Source: Roridomyces roridus (lineage: Eukaryota > Basidiomycota > Agaricomycetes > Agaricales > Mycenaceae). Taken from it: a stretch of DNA of 64,000 nucleotides. The notes under the pieces are model-generated. The model worked only from the letters and a program-made list of their open reading frames with translations. It made no database searches and had not been told where the DNA came from. The position numbers and the translations under genes were made by a program. The stretch is from NCBI GenBank assembly GCA_029378245.1, contig JARKIF010000044.1, positions 124,001 through 188,000 on the forward strand. The letters run 5' to 3'. This document shows, in pieces, positions 1 to 9,738 of this stretch (the stretch's first letter is position 1; each line of letters starts with the position of its first letter).

Positions 1-1524
1 CCTCAGCCGTCACGTCGTGTGGAATCTCCACCTGTCCTGGTTTCGAGCACTGGGACTCGCCTGCGTATCAAACCTGCTGTTAGCGAGCACACTGCCCCGA
101 CGACGCGGTCTTCGTCTCCAGAAGATCGGGACGACGACCATTCCAGCGACTATGCTCCTTCAAGAGGAACGAAGCGAACTCGCGACAGTGCAGAGTATAA
201 CGGGAGTGGCGACCTCATCGCGGTGGCCCCAGAGCCTAAGGTCCCCCGGCGTTCGTCTCGACGTAGTGCTGGAAGTAGCGAGCCCACGACCGCTGCCCCG
301 CGGACGAGGGTAATCCAGGCTTCGCACTCGACGCCTCTAGACGAGCCTGCCGTTCCTCCTACCACTAACGGCAACGAGGCCCATAACACATCCGCCTCAC
401 CACCGTCAGCCAGCCCTGCAGGCAGCGTTCCGTACAATCCGTACTCTTATCTTGCCGCAGGGGTGCATCCATACAACCCTTACGCATACTACATCCCTGG
501 TGCAGCTCTGACCTACGTGCCCCCGCCGCCTCCCGCTCATTACGTCCATCCCCCCTCGGTACCACCAACACCGCCAGCCCCAGCACGCCCACCACCACAG
601 CAGCAAGATGCCCCGCGCGCGACCAAGCCGAAGCGGCTCAAAGCGCACACTGTGACGAGCAAGAGCTATAGTATACCCATGGTCCCGCGGGACAAGAAGG
701 GCAAGCCTATGCTACCGCTGAATGTCGGGATCATGACGGTGATCAGTCTTGGGGATGTGTGTATGCGGGAGCACTTTCACACGGAGAGGTACATCTTTCC
801 GGTGGGGTATGAGGTTACGCGGAGGTATCTTTCGACCGTGGACCAGACGGCCGAGGTGGTCTACCATTGCACCATCCTGGACGGCGGCGACGGGCCCAAA
901 TTTCAGATTATCCCGTCTGATGTGCCCGACCGCCCTGTTATAGCGGGCACGGCGACTGGCGCGTGGAGCACCATCGTCAAGCAGGCCAACGCTCTGCGCC
1001 AACGGCAGCACTCCAACTCGGTCTCTGGCCCCGACTTTTTTGGGCTTGGACAGAACACGATCAAGCATCTTATCCAGGAGCTCCCGAATGCGGATCGTTT
1101 GAGGGATTACGTGTGGCAGCATTTCGTGGAGGGCGGGCCGTTGGGCGGGAGGCATGCGGCGGTTATACCTGCGTTGCCGGAGGAGTATGATAAGGCGATG
1201 CCGATTGGGGCGTATTATCCCCCGAAGGCGGCAGCGGCAGTTGGGCAGGACGGGAAGGGCGAGGAGGCGAAGGGCGGGAGCTACTATCTCCCCCATATAT
1301 TGGCCCAGGGCAAGACGACGACACCGGTCCCTGGCGATGCAGTACGAGGAAGGCAAATTGAGCCGCCACCGTCAGCGTCTGGAGGGAGTTATTATCCTCA
1401 GCGGACGCATAACCAGAATGGCGGGAATGTCTCACCGCCTCAAACGCCGTCGCCTGGTGTTGCTCCGACCGAGGAGCAGGTGCAGGAGCCAGAGCGCGTT
1501 GAGGCTGCGCCAGTCCAGTCTTGA
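1..1524 (+). CDS. FYR-domain (FYRN/FYRC) nuclear protein, 5' partial
   Basis: The frame is open from the first base of the window, so the N-terminus lies outside it; there is no in-frame ATG before the open stretch begins. The first ~210 residues are low-complexity, rich in Pro, Ser and Tyr, with NPYSYL/NPYAYY repeats and a poly-Pro run. They are followed by a basic stretch (KPKRLKAHTV) and a folded region that reads as FYRN (from LPLNVGIMTV, with ERYIFPVGYEVTRRY) and FYRC (GAWSTIVKQANALR ... GPDFFGLGQNTIKHLIQELP). FYRN and FYRC pack into one fold in chromatin proteins such as TBRG1 and MLL; here no catalytic domain is visible. The tail after about residue 400 is disordered. A chromatin-associated role is inferred from the domain only. 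No introns are needed. Confidence 0.8.
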   Translation, partial: PQPSRRVESPPVLVSSTGTRLRIKPAVSEHTAPTTRSSSPEDRDDDHSSDYAPSRGTKRTRDSAEYNGSGDLIAVAPEPKVPRRSSRRSAGSSEPTTAAPRTRVIQASHSTPLDEPAVPPTTNGNEAHNTSASPPSASPAGSVPYNPYSYLAAGVHPYNPYAYYIPGAALTYVPPPPPAHYVHPPSVPPTPPAPARPPPQQQDAPRATKPKRLKAHTVTSKSYSIPMVPRDKKGKPMLPLNVGIMTVISLGDVCMREHFHTERYIFPVGYEVTRRYLSTVDQTAEVVYHCTILDGGDGPKFQIIPSDVPDRPVIAGTATGAWSTIVKQANALRQRQHSNSVSGPDFFGLGQNTIKHLIQELPNADRLRDYVWQHFVEGGPLGGRHAAVIPALPEEYDKAMPIGAYYPPKAAAAVGQDGKGEEAKGGSYYLPHILAQGKTTTPVPGDAVRGRQIEPPPSASGGSYYPQRTHNQNGGNVSPPQTPSPGVAPTEEQVQEPERVEAAPVQS

Positions 1525-2027
1525 CCTTACCTCCCTCGACTTGCGCCGCTTTCCCATTGCTCTCCACCTACTCCTCGCCCGAAAAAAAAACTGGTTCTGA
1601 TTGGCATGAAGCATCTCAATCAGAATCCGTTCGACTCTTAAAATCTTAAACTGCTGTCATTCCTTTCGACTCTGTATCTCACCCTGCAACACCTCCCGAT
1701 TTAATGTGGATGTAAAGTGTATCGTATGTCGTGTATCCATTCATCTAAAGAATCCCTCGGTGCACTCCCTGGTACTTATCTCTCTCTACAAGGCCCCCAG
1801 CCACCCGCGCGCCACTCACCCTGCATCCGTGGCGCGCGGTCTTGGTTTTTCGGCACATCCCGCGTGGGACGAAGCCTTGCGTTCCTTTACTACGGGCGTA
1901 GGTGGACTGCGCGGGGTGCGGAGTGGCTAGATTGATTTGCTTCGTTGTTAAACGTCTCTGAGCGAGGATTACATTGCTTCTAGGCGTACTATGCGGGGCA
2001 GACAGGTCTGGTATCATTGCAGATTCA
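1525..2027. other. Intergenic, convergent 3' ends
   Basis: This 503-bp gap lies between the convergent ends of the FYR gene and the RecQ gene. It holds an A-rich stretch near 1580 and short CT-rich runs that fit 3' UTRs. I see no conserved reading frame, repeat or RNA gene. Confidence 0.6.
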
Positions 2028-4845
2028 CTATATACAATCCATCTCGTCGTCGTCAATGGCAATGCATGTTATGCTCGTGTCTTCTTCGTCCTCCTCGTCG
2101 TCCTCGACCATGTGATTCTCCTCGTCTGAAGATTCAGACACCACCGACTCTACATCTTCAGACGCGCTTCCTTCTTCCTCTGGGGAATCGAATGCGTTTC
2201 TTTGCGCGTCATCCTCAGTTTCGTAGACCTCCTCACCATCCACGTAATGCTCCTCGCACACCAGCTCCACATCTTCAGACTCGCCGCCGGCTTCTCCCTC
2301 AGATCCTTCCGCGTCGCTTTCGTACCCGCCGTCCTCCATGTCACCCTCATTCGGCAGCTCCTCGTCTGAGGGATTCACAGCCTCCTGATCTTCATCTTTG
2401 GGCTCATCTTCGTCCGGTTGGTCGACAGACAGCTGGAATAACACACCGTTCGGGAGTATTTCTCGCCACTCGGTGGCGCCGTGGTACGGAAGATCGTTGA
2501 TCGCAAGCTCAATGCCCTGACGGGGAAACATGACCTGGAGCGTGGTTCCGCCCGTCAAGAACTCTTCAGCCCGCGTGCCAAGCTATCCACGATTAGAACA
2601 ATATGCTTGTGGGTAGGAAGAATAACTAGAAACCTCGACGTAGCTGTGGCTGTAGAATTTTTTCTTGCCGCCTTTCCCAAAGTTGCCAGCGTGGTTTGAG
2701 TATTGCGCAGTGGCTTTGCCGCTGCCTGCGGGGACCATCGCGTACTGCGCCAGGGCGCGACGAGATAGGAGTTGGTCGAAAATAAGTTCTGGGAAGCTCT
2801 CCGCCCGCGAGAGATGCTTCCAAGCTCCGTACAACGGATGCTCCTTGTGCTTGCCACCCACCCCGCGCAGGACGTTGATACACTGCAAGACGGTGATCCT
2901 CCTCTCCGTGGGCGATGACAGTCCTTGAATCGACTTGACGAGCGAGATCGCCGGGTGGGCTTCGGCCGTAAAGTCCTGAGAGGTGAGGTTGCCTCTGTTC
3001 GCGCAATTGTCGCAGCGGCTTTGGCAATTCTTGGCATCGAATTGTTCCCCAAAGTGCCCAAGGAGAAGAACACGACGGCAGATGTGCTGCTCCTCGCAAA
3101 AGTCGGCCAATGCGATGGCCGTGTCTCGCATGCGAACGGGCTGCAAAGGGTCTCCGTTGTTCTGCTTCAAGGTGAAGCTGATGGAAGTTTGCTCCAATTC
3201 CCGGAACGAGTAGACTAAATAATGGTTAGAGGATATATGTGTGGTGTAAACGAAATTCGACGTACAACATAAACAGTGCGCTGGAAGACCGTCGCGTCCT
3301 GCTCGACCCGTCTCTTGAAAATAACTGGCGCGGGGTCAGACCATTGAACGCAACATGCAAAAAAAGACTCAGACTTACTTTTCGATAGTCGTCGGTGCGT
3401 TACGGTGGATAACGAAACGAACTGCCATATTGTATTAAATTTATGTCCTTGAATCTGTGGAACGAAACCCACCGTCCGGCTTGTCGATACCGAGTCCAAA
3501 CGCAGTCTGGATAACAAATGTCAGACCTAATGTCAACAAAATGCCGCACACGTACAGTTGCACAGACGATTTGGAATCGCCCTTCCTGCCACTCGGTGTG
3601 CACCCTGTTCCTCTCCTTCTCTCGCAGCTCAGCGTGGTACTCCTGCGCAGTGATACAAGAATGTCGCTTCCGCTGCTTTAGTTTCTTGCATTGTGATTTG
3701 CTGGCGCAGTAGCAGGCCTCACGCAATTTCTTGGCCAGTTTTTTGCACTTGTTGACACTTGTGCAGTAGATGATTCCTGTTTGTTTCTCGTACTCGTGCG
3801 CTTTGATCCAGAGCACGATATCCGAGACGAAATCGTCCGTCAACGGCGCTTGTTTGATGGTGTACTCCAGATTCGGCCGGTTGAGGGACTGGTGAAATCT
3901 TCGAGTGTTGGTCATGCCGAGGCTCTTGATGGTTTTGCCCATATCGGAGGGCGACGCAGTGGCGGTCAGCGCGGTTACCGGAACGTTTGAATACTGCTCT
4001 AGGAGGATGGACGGGATTTGCTGGTTCTGCGAACGGTATGAGATGAAAAGAATAGGGTGCGGCATTCTCAACCTACGGCGATTCTGAAATCCCATGTACT
4101 CAAAGTATGCGACTCGTCAAACACAAGACGCGCCAAAAGGTGCCTCCGGTTGAGATCTGCCAAAGTTTTTTGCGTCTCGAGGTCGTCATTTGACAGGCGC
4201 TCCGGGGTGATATACACGAGAGCCGGTTTCCTGCCGGACCCGTTGAGGTTTTGAAGTATCTCCCTCCTTTCTCGAAGGGGGGTTTCCTTCGTTATTTTCA
4301 CCACGTACACACCGAGTTTGAGGAGCGCATCCACTTGATCGTGGATGAGTGAGAGGAGAGGGGAGACGACCACCGTGACCATGTTGAATTTATCATTGAG
4401 GTAAATGGCAGGAAGCTGATAACACAGCGATTTCCCGCCCGCAGTTGGCATTGTAACGAAGACGTCCGACTCGGTTGTGCAGGCCAAGACGATTTCGAGC
4501 TGACCAGCCCGAAATGACTGGAACTTGAAAACAGTGTGGAGAATCGATTGCAGCGTTTCGGCGGACGCGGGGAGTTGGACATCCCGTTCTGGGACGGGGT
4601 CGTGCTCTAATAGTAGGGACCCGAGGCGCTCGTCTAATATGTGCCTGGGTTGATAATGTAAGAGGTGCGCAGAACTAGGAGTCCAGCAGAGGCTCACTCG
4701 ATGGCTTGAAACGAGTCTGAATCTGGATCGAGCAGCTGAACCGCCTCAAGTTTCTTGAGGAATAGTATGAGCAAGTTCGTTGACCGGGAGTCCACGACCA
4801 ACTCACTTGTATTATACGTGCATAGAGCTCGTCGCCGGCGGGCAT
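2028..4845 (-). CDS. RecQ-family ATP-dependent DNA helicase, 9 exons, ~801 aa
   Basis: This is a 3'-5' DNA helicase of the RecQ family. Exons on the minus strand: 4807-4845, 4698-4753, 4077-4644, 3556-4026, 3473-3506, 3379-3421, 3266-3324, 2634-3214, 2028-2582. All join in phase with GT-AG sites. Seen motifs: Walker A TMPTAGGKSLCYQLP; DESH box (family usually DEAH/DECH); motif III TALTATA; motif V FGLGIDKPDVRFVIH; motif VI QETGRAGRDG, complete only after splicing three short exons. These are followed by the RecQ zinc-binding cysteines (DFCEEQHIC ... NCQSRCDNC) and an RQC-like region. No HRDC domain is visible. The C-terminus is an acidic Glu/Asp/Ser tail of about 150 residues. The start ATG at 4845 opens a 39-nt exon. 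A Harbinger element sits only 80 bp upstream. Confidence 0.85.
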
Positions 4846-4924
4846 GGCTAAAGACTTGGAGGTAGTGAAAAGGACGAAAGAGACTAGATCTCATGGAATG
4901 AAATAGAAACATTCCGAAGCCTTA

Positions 4925-5108
4925 GGGCCTGATCGGCAACCGTTAATTTTCTGCGAGAATTGAGAAATGGTGGAGAAAAGTGGGAATTTCATATTGTGGC
5001 TGTGTGATTGTTTGTTTGTGTATGACGGATCAGACGCGGACGCGCTTCTTGCCTCCGTACCTCCACCATCCCTTGCGCGCAACACGTCTCTCGTGCAACA
5101 CCATGCCT
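4925..5108 (+). repeat. Harbinger left terminal inverted repeat (184 bp)
   Basis: This reads as the reverse complement of 7643-7826. The match stops one codon after an ATG: ...ACACCATGCCT is shared, then the sequences diverge. It contains two in-frame ATGs (5022 and 5103). Confidence 0.95.
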
Positions 5109-6267
5109 CACGCCGACGACCCCGATGAGGATATCCCCGAAGTCGACGCGTCTACGACCAGTTCCTCCAATTGGACGAAGGAAGAGACTGAATATGCGCT
5201 GACAGTCTTGGAGAAGGACCCGGCCAAATATTTGAGTGGGAACGGTTTCAAATCGAAGGCTACCACCGAGATTGCAGCGGCGTTGAAAAGGAAGTTTCCT
5301 ACGCGACCTGTGCGGAAATCCGATGCTGTTGGTGCCCGCCTGCGCTACGTGATTATACGCGTCGAATCCGTGACATGGAGCTAATCTCGCCTCAGATCAA
5401 GGGTATCTATGAGAACTACGACTTCGTTCGTGGGAGGAGTGGTGTTGGGTGGGACGACGGGGCGAAGAAAGCTACAGCCGAGCCCGAGTTTATCGAGCGG
5501 TTCCTGGAGGTGCGTGACCCCCAGCCTCGCTTTGATACAACCACTGACGTGCGCAGGAGTTCGACAGGAAGAAGTATGAGCGGTGCTTCAAGAAGTCATG
5601 TCCATTCTACTCCAGGCTAGCAGCCCTCTTTGGCGGTAACAAGGCTACCGGCGAGCATGTTCTCCATCTAAACAAACCGGCTTCGTCCTCCGCCTCGGCC
5701 TCTTCCTCGTCGTCCTTGTCTCCTTCCGAACGTCTTGACCAACCGCTTGAGGATCTTTCCAACACCCAATTGAACGATAACCGCACCAGCACCAGTCCCC
5801 CTGCATCCCCAAAGCCGTATGACGACGAGATCCCTCCTCCCCCAAAGCGCCGTCGTGTCGAGTCGGAGGAAAGCTCGGAGGAAAAGCAGCCAAAGAAGAG
5901 GAGCGCCCGTGAAGGGTCGGTTTCGTCTGCATCGAGCACCGGCGGTCGTCGAGCAGGGCGGACTTCAGAGGCTGCACAGCACATAGGCCGTGGGCTTCAA
6001 ACGATCGGAGAGAGCATGTCCGCGCCAATTATCACCAAGAGCGACACATCTCATGTCGACGCGATTATCGACATTCTCCTTGATGATCCCACGCTGCTGC
6101 CGAACGATCCAGATGGCTCCTACTACGCGCTGGTTACAGATTATTTCAGCACAAACCAGATGCAGGCACGTGTTTTCATCAAGACAAAGGTTCGGGTTCA
6201 ACGCATTGCGTTGTTGAAGAGGGTTTTGAACGCGTCGGAGATTGATATTCCGGTGGATTGGGCGTAG
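5103..6267 (+). CDS. Harbinger accessory protein with Myb/SANT-like DNA-binding domain, ~356 aa
   Basis: This is the second protein of PIF/Harbinger elements; in characterised elements the Myb-like partner binds the transposase and the element ends. Exons are 5103-5348, 5396-5509 and 5557-6267, in phase. The N-terminal ~120 residues fit a Myb/SANT-like domain (SSNWTKEETEYALTVLEKD ... VGWDDGAKKATAEPEF ... CPFYSRLAALFGGNKATGEH). A Ser-rich and basic linker (PPPPKRRRVE, a probable nuclear signal) and a helical C-terminus with DILLDDPTLLPNDPDGSYYALV follow. The start at 5103 has A at -3; an upstream in-frame ATG at 5022 (poor context) would add 27 residues. Both ATGs lie inside the inverted repeat. 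Confidence 0.85.
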
Positions 6268-6382
6268 GGTCAGGCTGGCATTGGTGCTGTTGAATTGACT
6301 TCTGGATTCTGAACTTTCCTGGGCTCTGTTATCACTCGGCTGTAATCCCTTTCTGTTGTAACTATACACAGCTGAGTTTGTA

Positions 6383-7648
6383 CTAGTCCATCTCTTCCCT
6401 TGCCGCCTGGTAGTGTTCCCACATACTATTCATGATTCGCTCCCGGCGTCTATTGGCCCTCTCTGTTTCCTCCGCGGTGATGGCGAGTACTTGACGATCG
6501 GGTACAACTCGTTGGTCGAGGAACGGGTGGTCGTCAGCGTCGTACTCGATGTTCTGCTGGTCCTCGGGATCGAAGCCGAACGTGTTGAGCGCATCGTGTA
6601 TGCGGAGGAAATTGTGCAGCGCGCCAGCTGCTGCAACGATCTTGGCTTGCACTTCGTACGAAAACTCGGGGGCAGATATGAGGATGGGAAACTGCCGCTT
6701 GGTAACGCCAAAGATGCGCTCAATCACATTGCGCAGCTTGGCGTGACGAAGGTTGAACAACTCCTGCGGTGTCTCTGGCTGTTTTCCGCAGCGATCCCAC
6801 TCCTTCAAATGGTAGCGTGGACCAATGAATGGCGACAGAATCATGTCGCAGTTTGGGAACGCAGCGTCACCAAGATAGTAGCGATAATCGGGTAGAGCAA
6901 AGCCGTTACGCCGAGCGGTGTCGAAAAGGCGTCCATCGGCGGCGGTGCCCTCGTAGCCGGGCATGAGGTACGTGAAGCGGAGATCGAAATCGCATGCAGC
7001 TAGAACATTTTGAGAAATATCTCCGTGACGGTCTCGATAGCGGACGACATCGTCTGCCCGCGCAAAAGCATCGATGTGGGTGCCATCAACCCCACCGCGG
7101 CAATATCGAAAGAAAGGGAATAATGATTCATTGTCCGAGATCTTGCTCGCAGGAGCGTCGATGGGAGATTTGACGTATTTCCGATAAAAGTCGCCCGTCG
7201 CCATATCGAGTAGCCGATTGGTGTACTTGCTGATCGTGTCATTCGAGCGCTGGAAGCGTTCCATGAGGTCCCTCTGGCTGCTGCCATGAACGAACCAATA
7301 GACAAAAATCGCGACCTGCTCGGCAGCGCTTATATGACGACTTTCGGTGAGACCGTTCATCGTAAACTCCAAGCAGAGCAAGAGAAAGGCACCGGGATAC
7401 ATTCCCAACTGGTCGAGGCAGCGTTCGGGATGCCCATTCAGGCATTCGTCGAGCCAACCCTGGCCGGTTAGGATGGAGTTATGGCGAGGAATGGGGATGG
7501 GGCGTTCAAGATGGAGCAGACTATCGGCATAGAAGACAGCCGCAAAAGCAGCAGTCATTGCTGCTCGTCGACGACGTTGGATGAGTTGTAGTGCATCGTG
7601 ATTCAGGTCTTGGTGGTTGTGGGCACGGATGGTGAGGAGAGCAGGCAT
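6383..7648 (-). CDS. PIF/Harbinger DDE transposase (HARBI1-like), ~421 aa
   Basis: This is the transposase that cuts and joins element ends. It is a single exon. The catalytic triad is visible: first Asp in GGVDGTHIDAF, second in YLGDAAFPNCDMILSPF, Glu in LRNVIERIFGVTKRQFP. These fit DDE_Tnp_4/HARBI1. An N-terminal helix-turn-helix-like stretch (ISAAEQVAIFVYWFVHGSS) precedes the catalytic core, as in the family. Start 7648 is the mirror of the partner gene's ATG at 5103 because both lie in the same inverted repeat; 7729 is the mirror of 5022. No disabling change is visible. It is convergent with the Myb-like gene, with 115 bp between stop codons. Confidence 0.92.
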   Translation of the reverse strand: MPALLTIRAHNHQDLNHDALQLIQRRRRAAMTAAFAAVFYADSLLHLERPIPIPRHNSILTGQGWLDECLNGHPERCLDQLGMYPGAFLLLCLEFTMNGLTESRHISAAEQVAIFVYWFVHGSSQRDLMERFQRSNDTISKYTNRLLDMATGDFYRKYVKSPIDAPASKISDNESLFPFFRYCRGGVDGTHIDAFARADDVVRYRDRHGDISQNVLAACDFDLRFTYLMPGYEGTAADGRLFDTARRNGFALPDYRYYLGDAAFPNCDMILSPFIGPRYHLKEWDRCGKQPETPQELFNLRHAKLRNVIERIFGVTKRQFPILISAPEFSYEVQAKIVAAAGALHNFLRIHDALNTFGFDPEDQQNIEYDADDHPFLDQRVVPDRQVLAITAEETERANRRRERIMNSMWEHYQAAREEMD

Positions 7649-7826
7649 GGTGTTGCACGAGAGACGTGTTGCGCGCAAGGGATGGTGGAGGTACGGAGGC
7701 AAGAAGCGCGTCCGCGTCTGATCCGTCATACACAAACAAACAATCACACAGCCACAATATGAAATTCCCACTTTTCTCCACCATTTCTCAATTCTCGCAG
7801 AAAATTAACGGTTGCCGATCAGGCCC
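7643..7826 (-). repeat. Harbinger right terminal inverted repeat (184 bp)
   Basis: Mirror image of 4925-5108. It supplies the start codon and leader of the transposase gene and is followed by the TTA target duplication at 7827-7829. Confidence 0.95.
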
Positions 7827-8208
7827 TTAGTGGTTGAATCAAGGTTGAATTGAAAGGAAGCAGGCAGTGTACGGCATTGAATATTGAGGCGGCGTTTCGG
7901 CATCGTGTGCGGCATCGAATCAGAGTCTTTTTTGGACGCAAATCTTTTGCAGATCCTCTACTTGGAACCCGTCCTTTGCACGAAAAGGCCACCAACTTGA
8001 AGAAGCCAGGCCGCGGTGCAAGAGAAGCCAAGACACGAGTGGCCACGAGGCAAGCCAGAACACGATGGATACCAGGCCAAGCGAGACAACTCAAAAGTCT
8101 AAATCCGTCCCTTTGTCGCTTTCCCCCTCCTCGACCTTGCCACTCCGTACATTCCTTTCCTTTCTGCACCAAGCTCAGCTCATTTCTCGTCCTAGACTTC
8201 GTCTCTCC

Positions 8209-9628
8209 ATGCCGGTAGCAAGATCTAAACGGGGTGACGCATCCAATGCGAGGCAATCAACGTCGCGTCGGTCTAGCCTTTTCGATAGGCGTGACGCGTC
8301 CCTCCTTACTAGCGTGCCCAACACCCCAGAGCCACTCCCGCCACCCATTGTCGTATCTGGCCAGGTCCTTGAGCCCACCGTCGTCTTTGAGAGCCTATGG
8401 TGGTGGCTGGTGGAGCGGAAAAAGATGGACGACGCACGTCGGGCAGGCCGACCGTCACCGTGCGCTACAATGTCTGGTCTTTTCTTTATGAATATCTGAT
8501 TCTTTTGCTAGATGGACCCAAGATGAAATTCTCCAAAAAGGACGGTTTTGTAACGCGTATCGCGTCTTGGACAAGACGTCCCAATTCGTGGTGACGGACG
8601 TCATCGAGACGGGCTCCCAAGATGCACTCGAACTGCTATTCCGCATAGTGTTGTTCACGTCTTTCAACAAGATTCAGACCTGGAAAATGCTCACGGAGGC
8701 CTTTGGCGAGCTCACCTGGGCCGAGTTCGACATCCACACGTACGGCAAGGTTCTGTCGGCGGCCAGCTCTCGAGGCCAAACTCTCTGCACCGGTGCCTAC
8801 ATGAAGATCGCCAGGCAGTACGAATATCGGTCGAACCACATGGGGCATCTTCAACTGCTCCAAATGCTCATGGAAAAGCTTCCCGCGGTCCTAAAGCATG
8901 CTAAACACGCAGCGGATGTATACGAGGAGATCGCGGCATTCCCAGGCATGGCGGCATTCACGACGTACCAGCTCATGCTTTCGCTTTCGTACTCGAAACT
9001 CCTCAACTTTAACGCCAACGACTTTGTCGTGCCCGGCCCTGGCGCCTCCTCCGGTCTTGCCAAGATGTTCGGTCAAAGCTTGAAGGACGCCAGGGCCGCG
9101 GTGGGAAAGGGCATTGAATCCGATATCCTCCGTCACCTGGTCGAGCACCAACGGGCGTACTTTGCGCGCTCCAACCTCGAGTTTCCGTATCTTCGCGATG
9201 AAGGAGGGCGCGAGCATCTACTCGACGTCGCGGACTTTGAGCACGCGGTCTGCGAGACGGACAAATACGCTCGTGAGAAGTACCCCGAGATCGAGGGAAC
9301 GTCTGCACGGACCAAGATCAAACGGGGGTTCACAGCGTCCGACGAGAAGCTGCCTGTGCAGCCCCGCCTGCCTGTAGCGTGGAAGGACCCCGCGCGTAGC
9401 AAGAAGCGTGTCCGTGCGGGCCCGATCGTCGTTGAGAAGATGTATGTCTGCACCAAGATAACGGACGAGCGACCGCTGGAGCGTCGGGCGAGGGACGGAA
9501 GCAAGGTGGAATTTCTTGTGTGGTGGTATGGGTATAAAGAACCCACTTGGGAGCCCGAGAAGACGATCCGAAAAGACGCGCGGGAGATCGTCGAGACTTG
9601 GTTAGAGACCAAGGCCAAGAGGAAGTGA
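8209..9628 (+). CDS. HMUDK_hel (alpha-glutamyl/putrescinyl-thymine pyrophosphorylase-like) domain fused to a chromodomain, ~455 aa
   Basis: Two exons, 8209-8459 and 8512-9628, joined in phase across a 52-nt intron. Splicing restores WTQDEILQKGRFCNAYRVLDKTSQ. The central part (about residues 60-370) matches the helical family known as HMUDK_hel, earlier aGPT-Pplase, linked to hypermodified thymine in phages and found in fungi. Seen are FNKIQTWKML (~135), DFVVPGPGASSGLAKMFG (~250), FEHAVCETDKYAREKYPEI (~330) and SARTKIKRGF. The C-terminal ~55 residues read as a chromodomain: VEKMYVCTKI ... EFLVWWYGYKEPTWEPEKTI, with the aromatic cage pattern. A pyrimidine-rich 5' leader favours ATG 8209; ATG 8065 is also in frame. 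The biochemical activity in fungi is unknown; a link between modified bases and methylated histones is my inference. Confidence 0.82.
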
Positions 9629-9738
9629 AAGCCGCGCGTTCATTCAGCTGCTAATCTTGAATTACTTGCATTCTAATCTGCAGTATGTACATAGTATTTT
9701 ACAGTCTTCTAATTCACGTAGAGAGAGGGCGGGATCAC

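Larger units (their letters stand above)
4925..7826. mobile_element. PIF/Harbinger DNA transposon, complete, 2902 bp
   Basis: Both ends begin GGGCCTGATCGGCAACCG and form 184-bp terminal inverted repeats. The element is flanked by TTA on both sides (4922-4924 and 7827-7829), the 3-bp target duplication typical of PIF/Harbinger. Inside are two convergent genes: a Myb/SANT-like DNA-binding protein (plus) and a DDE transposase (minus). Both frames are open and the repeats look identical by eye, so the copy appears recent and possibly active. It sits in the interval between the divergent RecQ and HMUDK-chromodomain genes. Confidence 0.93.

Noticed and set aside
3266..3506. Apparent loss of helicase motifs V and VI in RecQ
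   Set aside because: Three short exons (34, 43 and 59 nt) restore FGLGIDKPDVRF and QETGRAGRDG.
8209..9628. TET/JBP oxygenase partner near the HMUDK-chromodomain gene
   Set aside because: I looked for an H-x-D...H oxygenase pattern in the neighbouring frames and saw none within the window.
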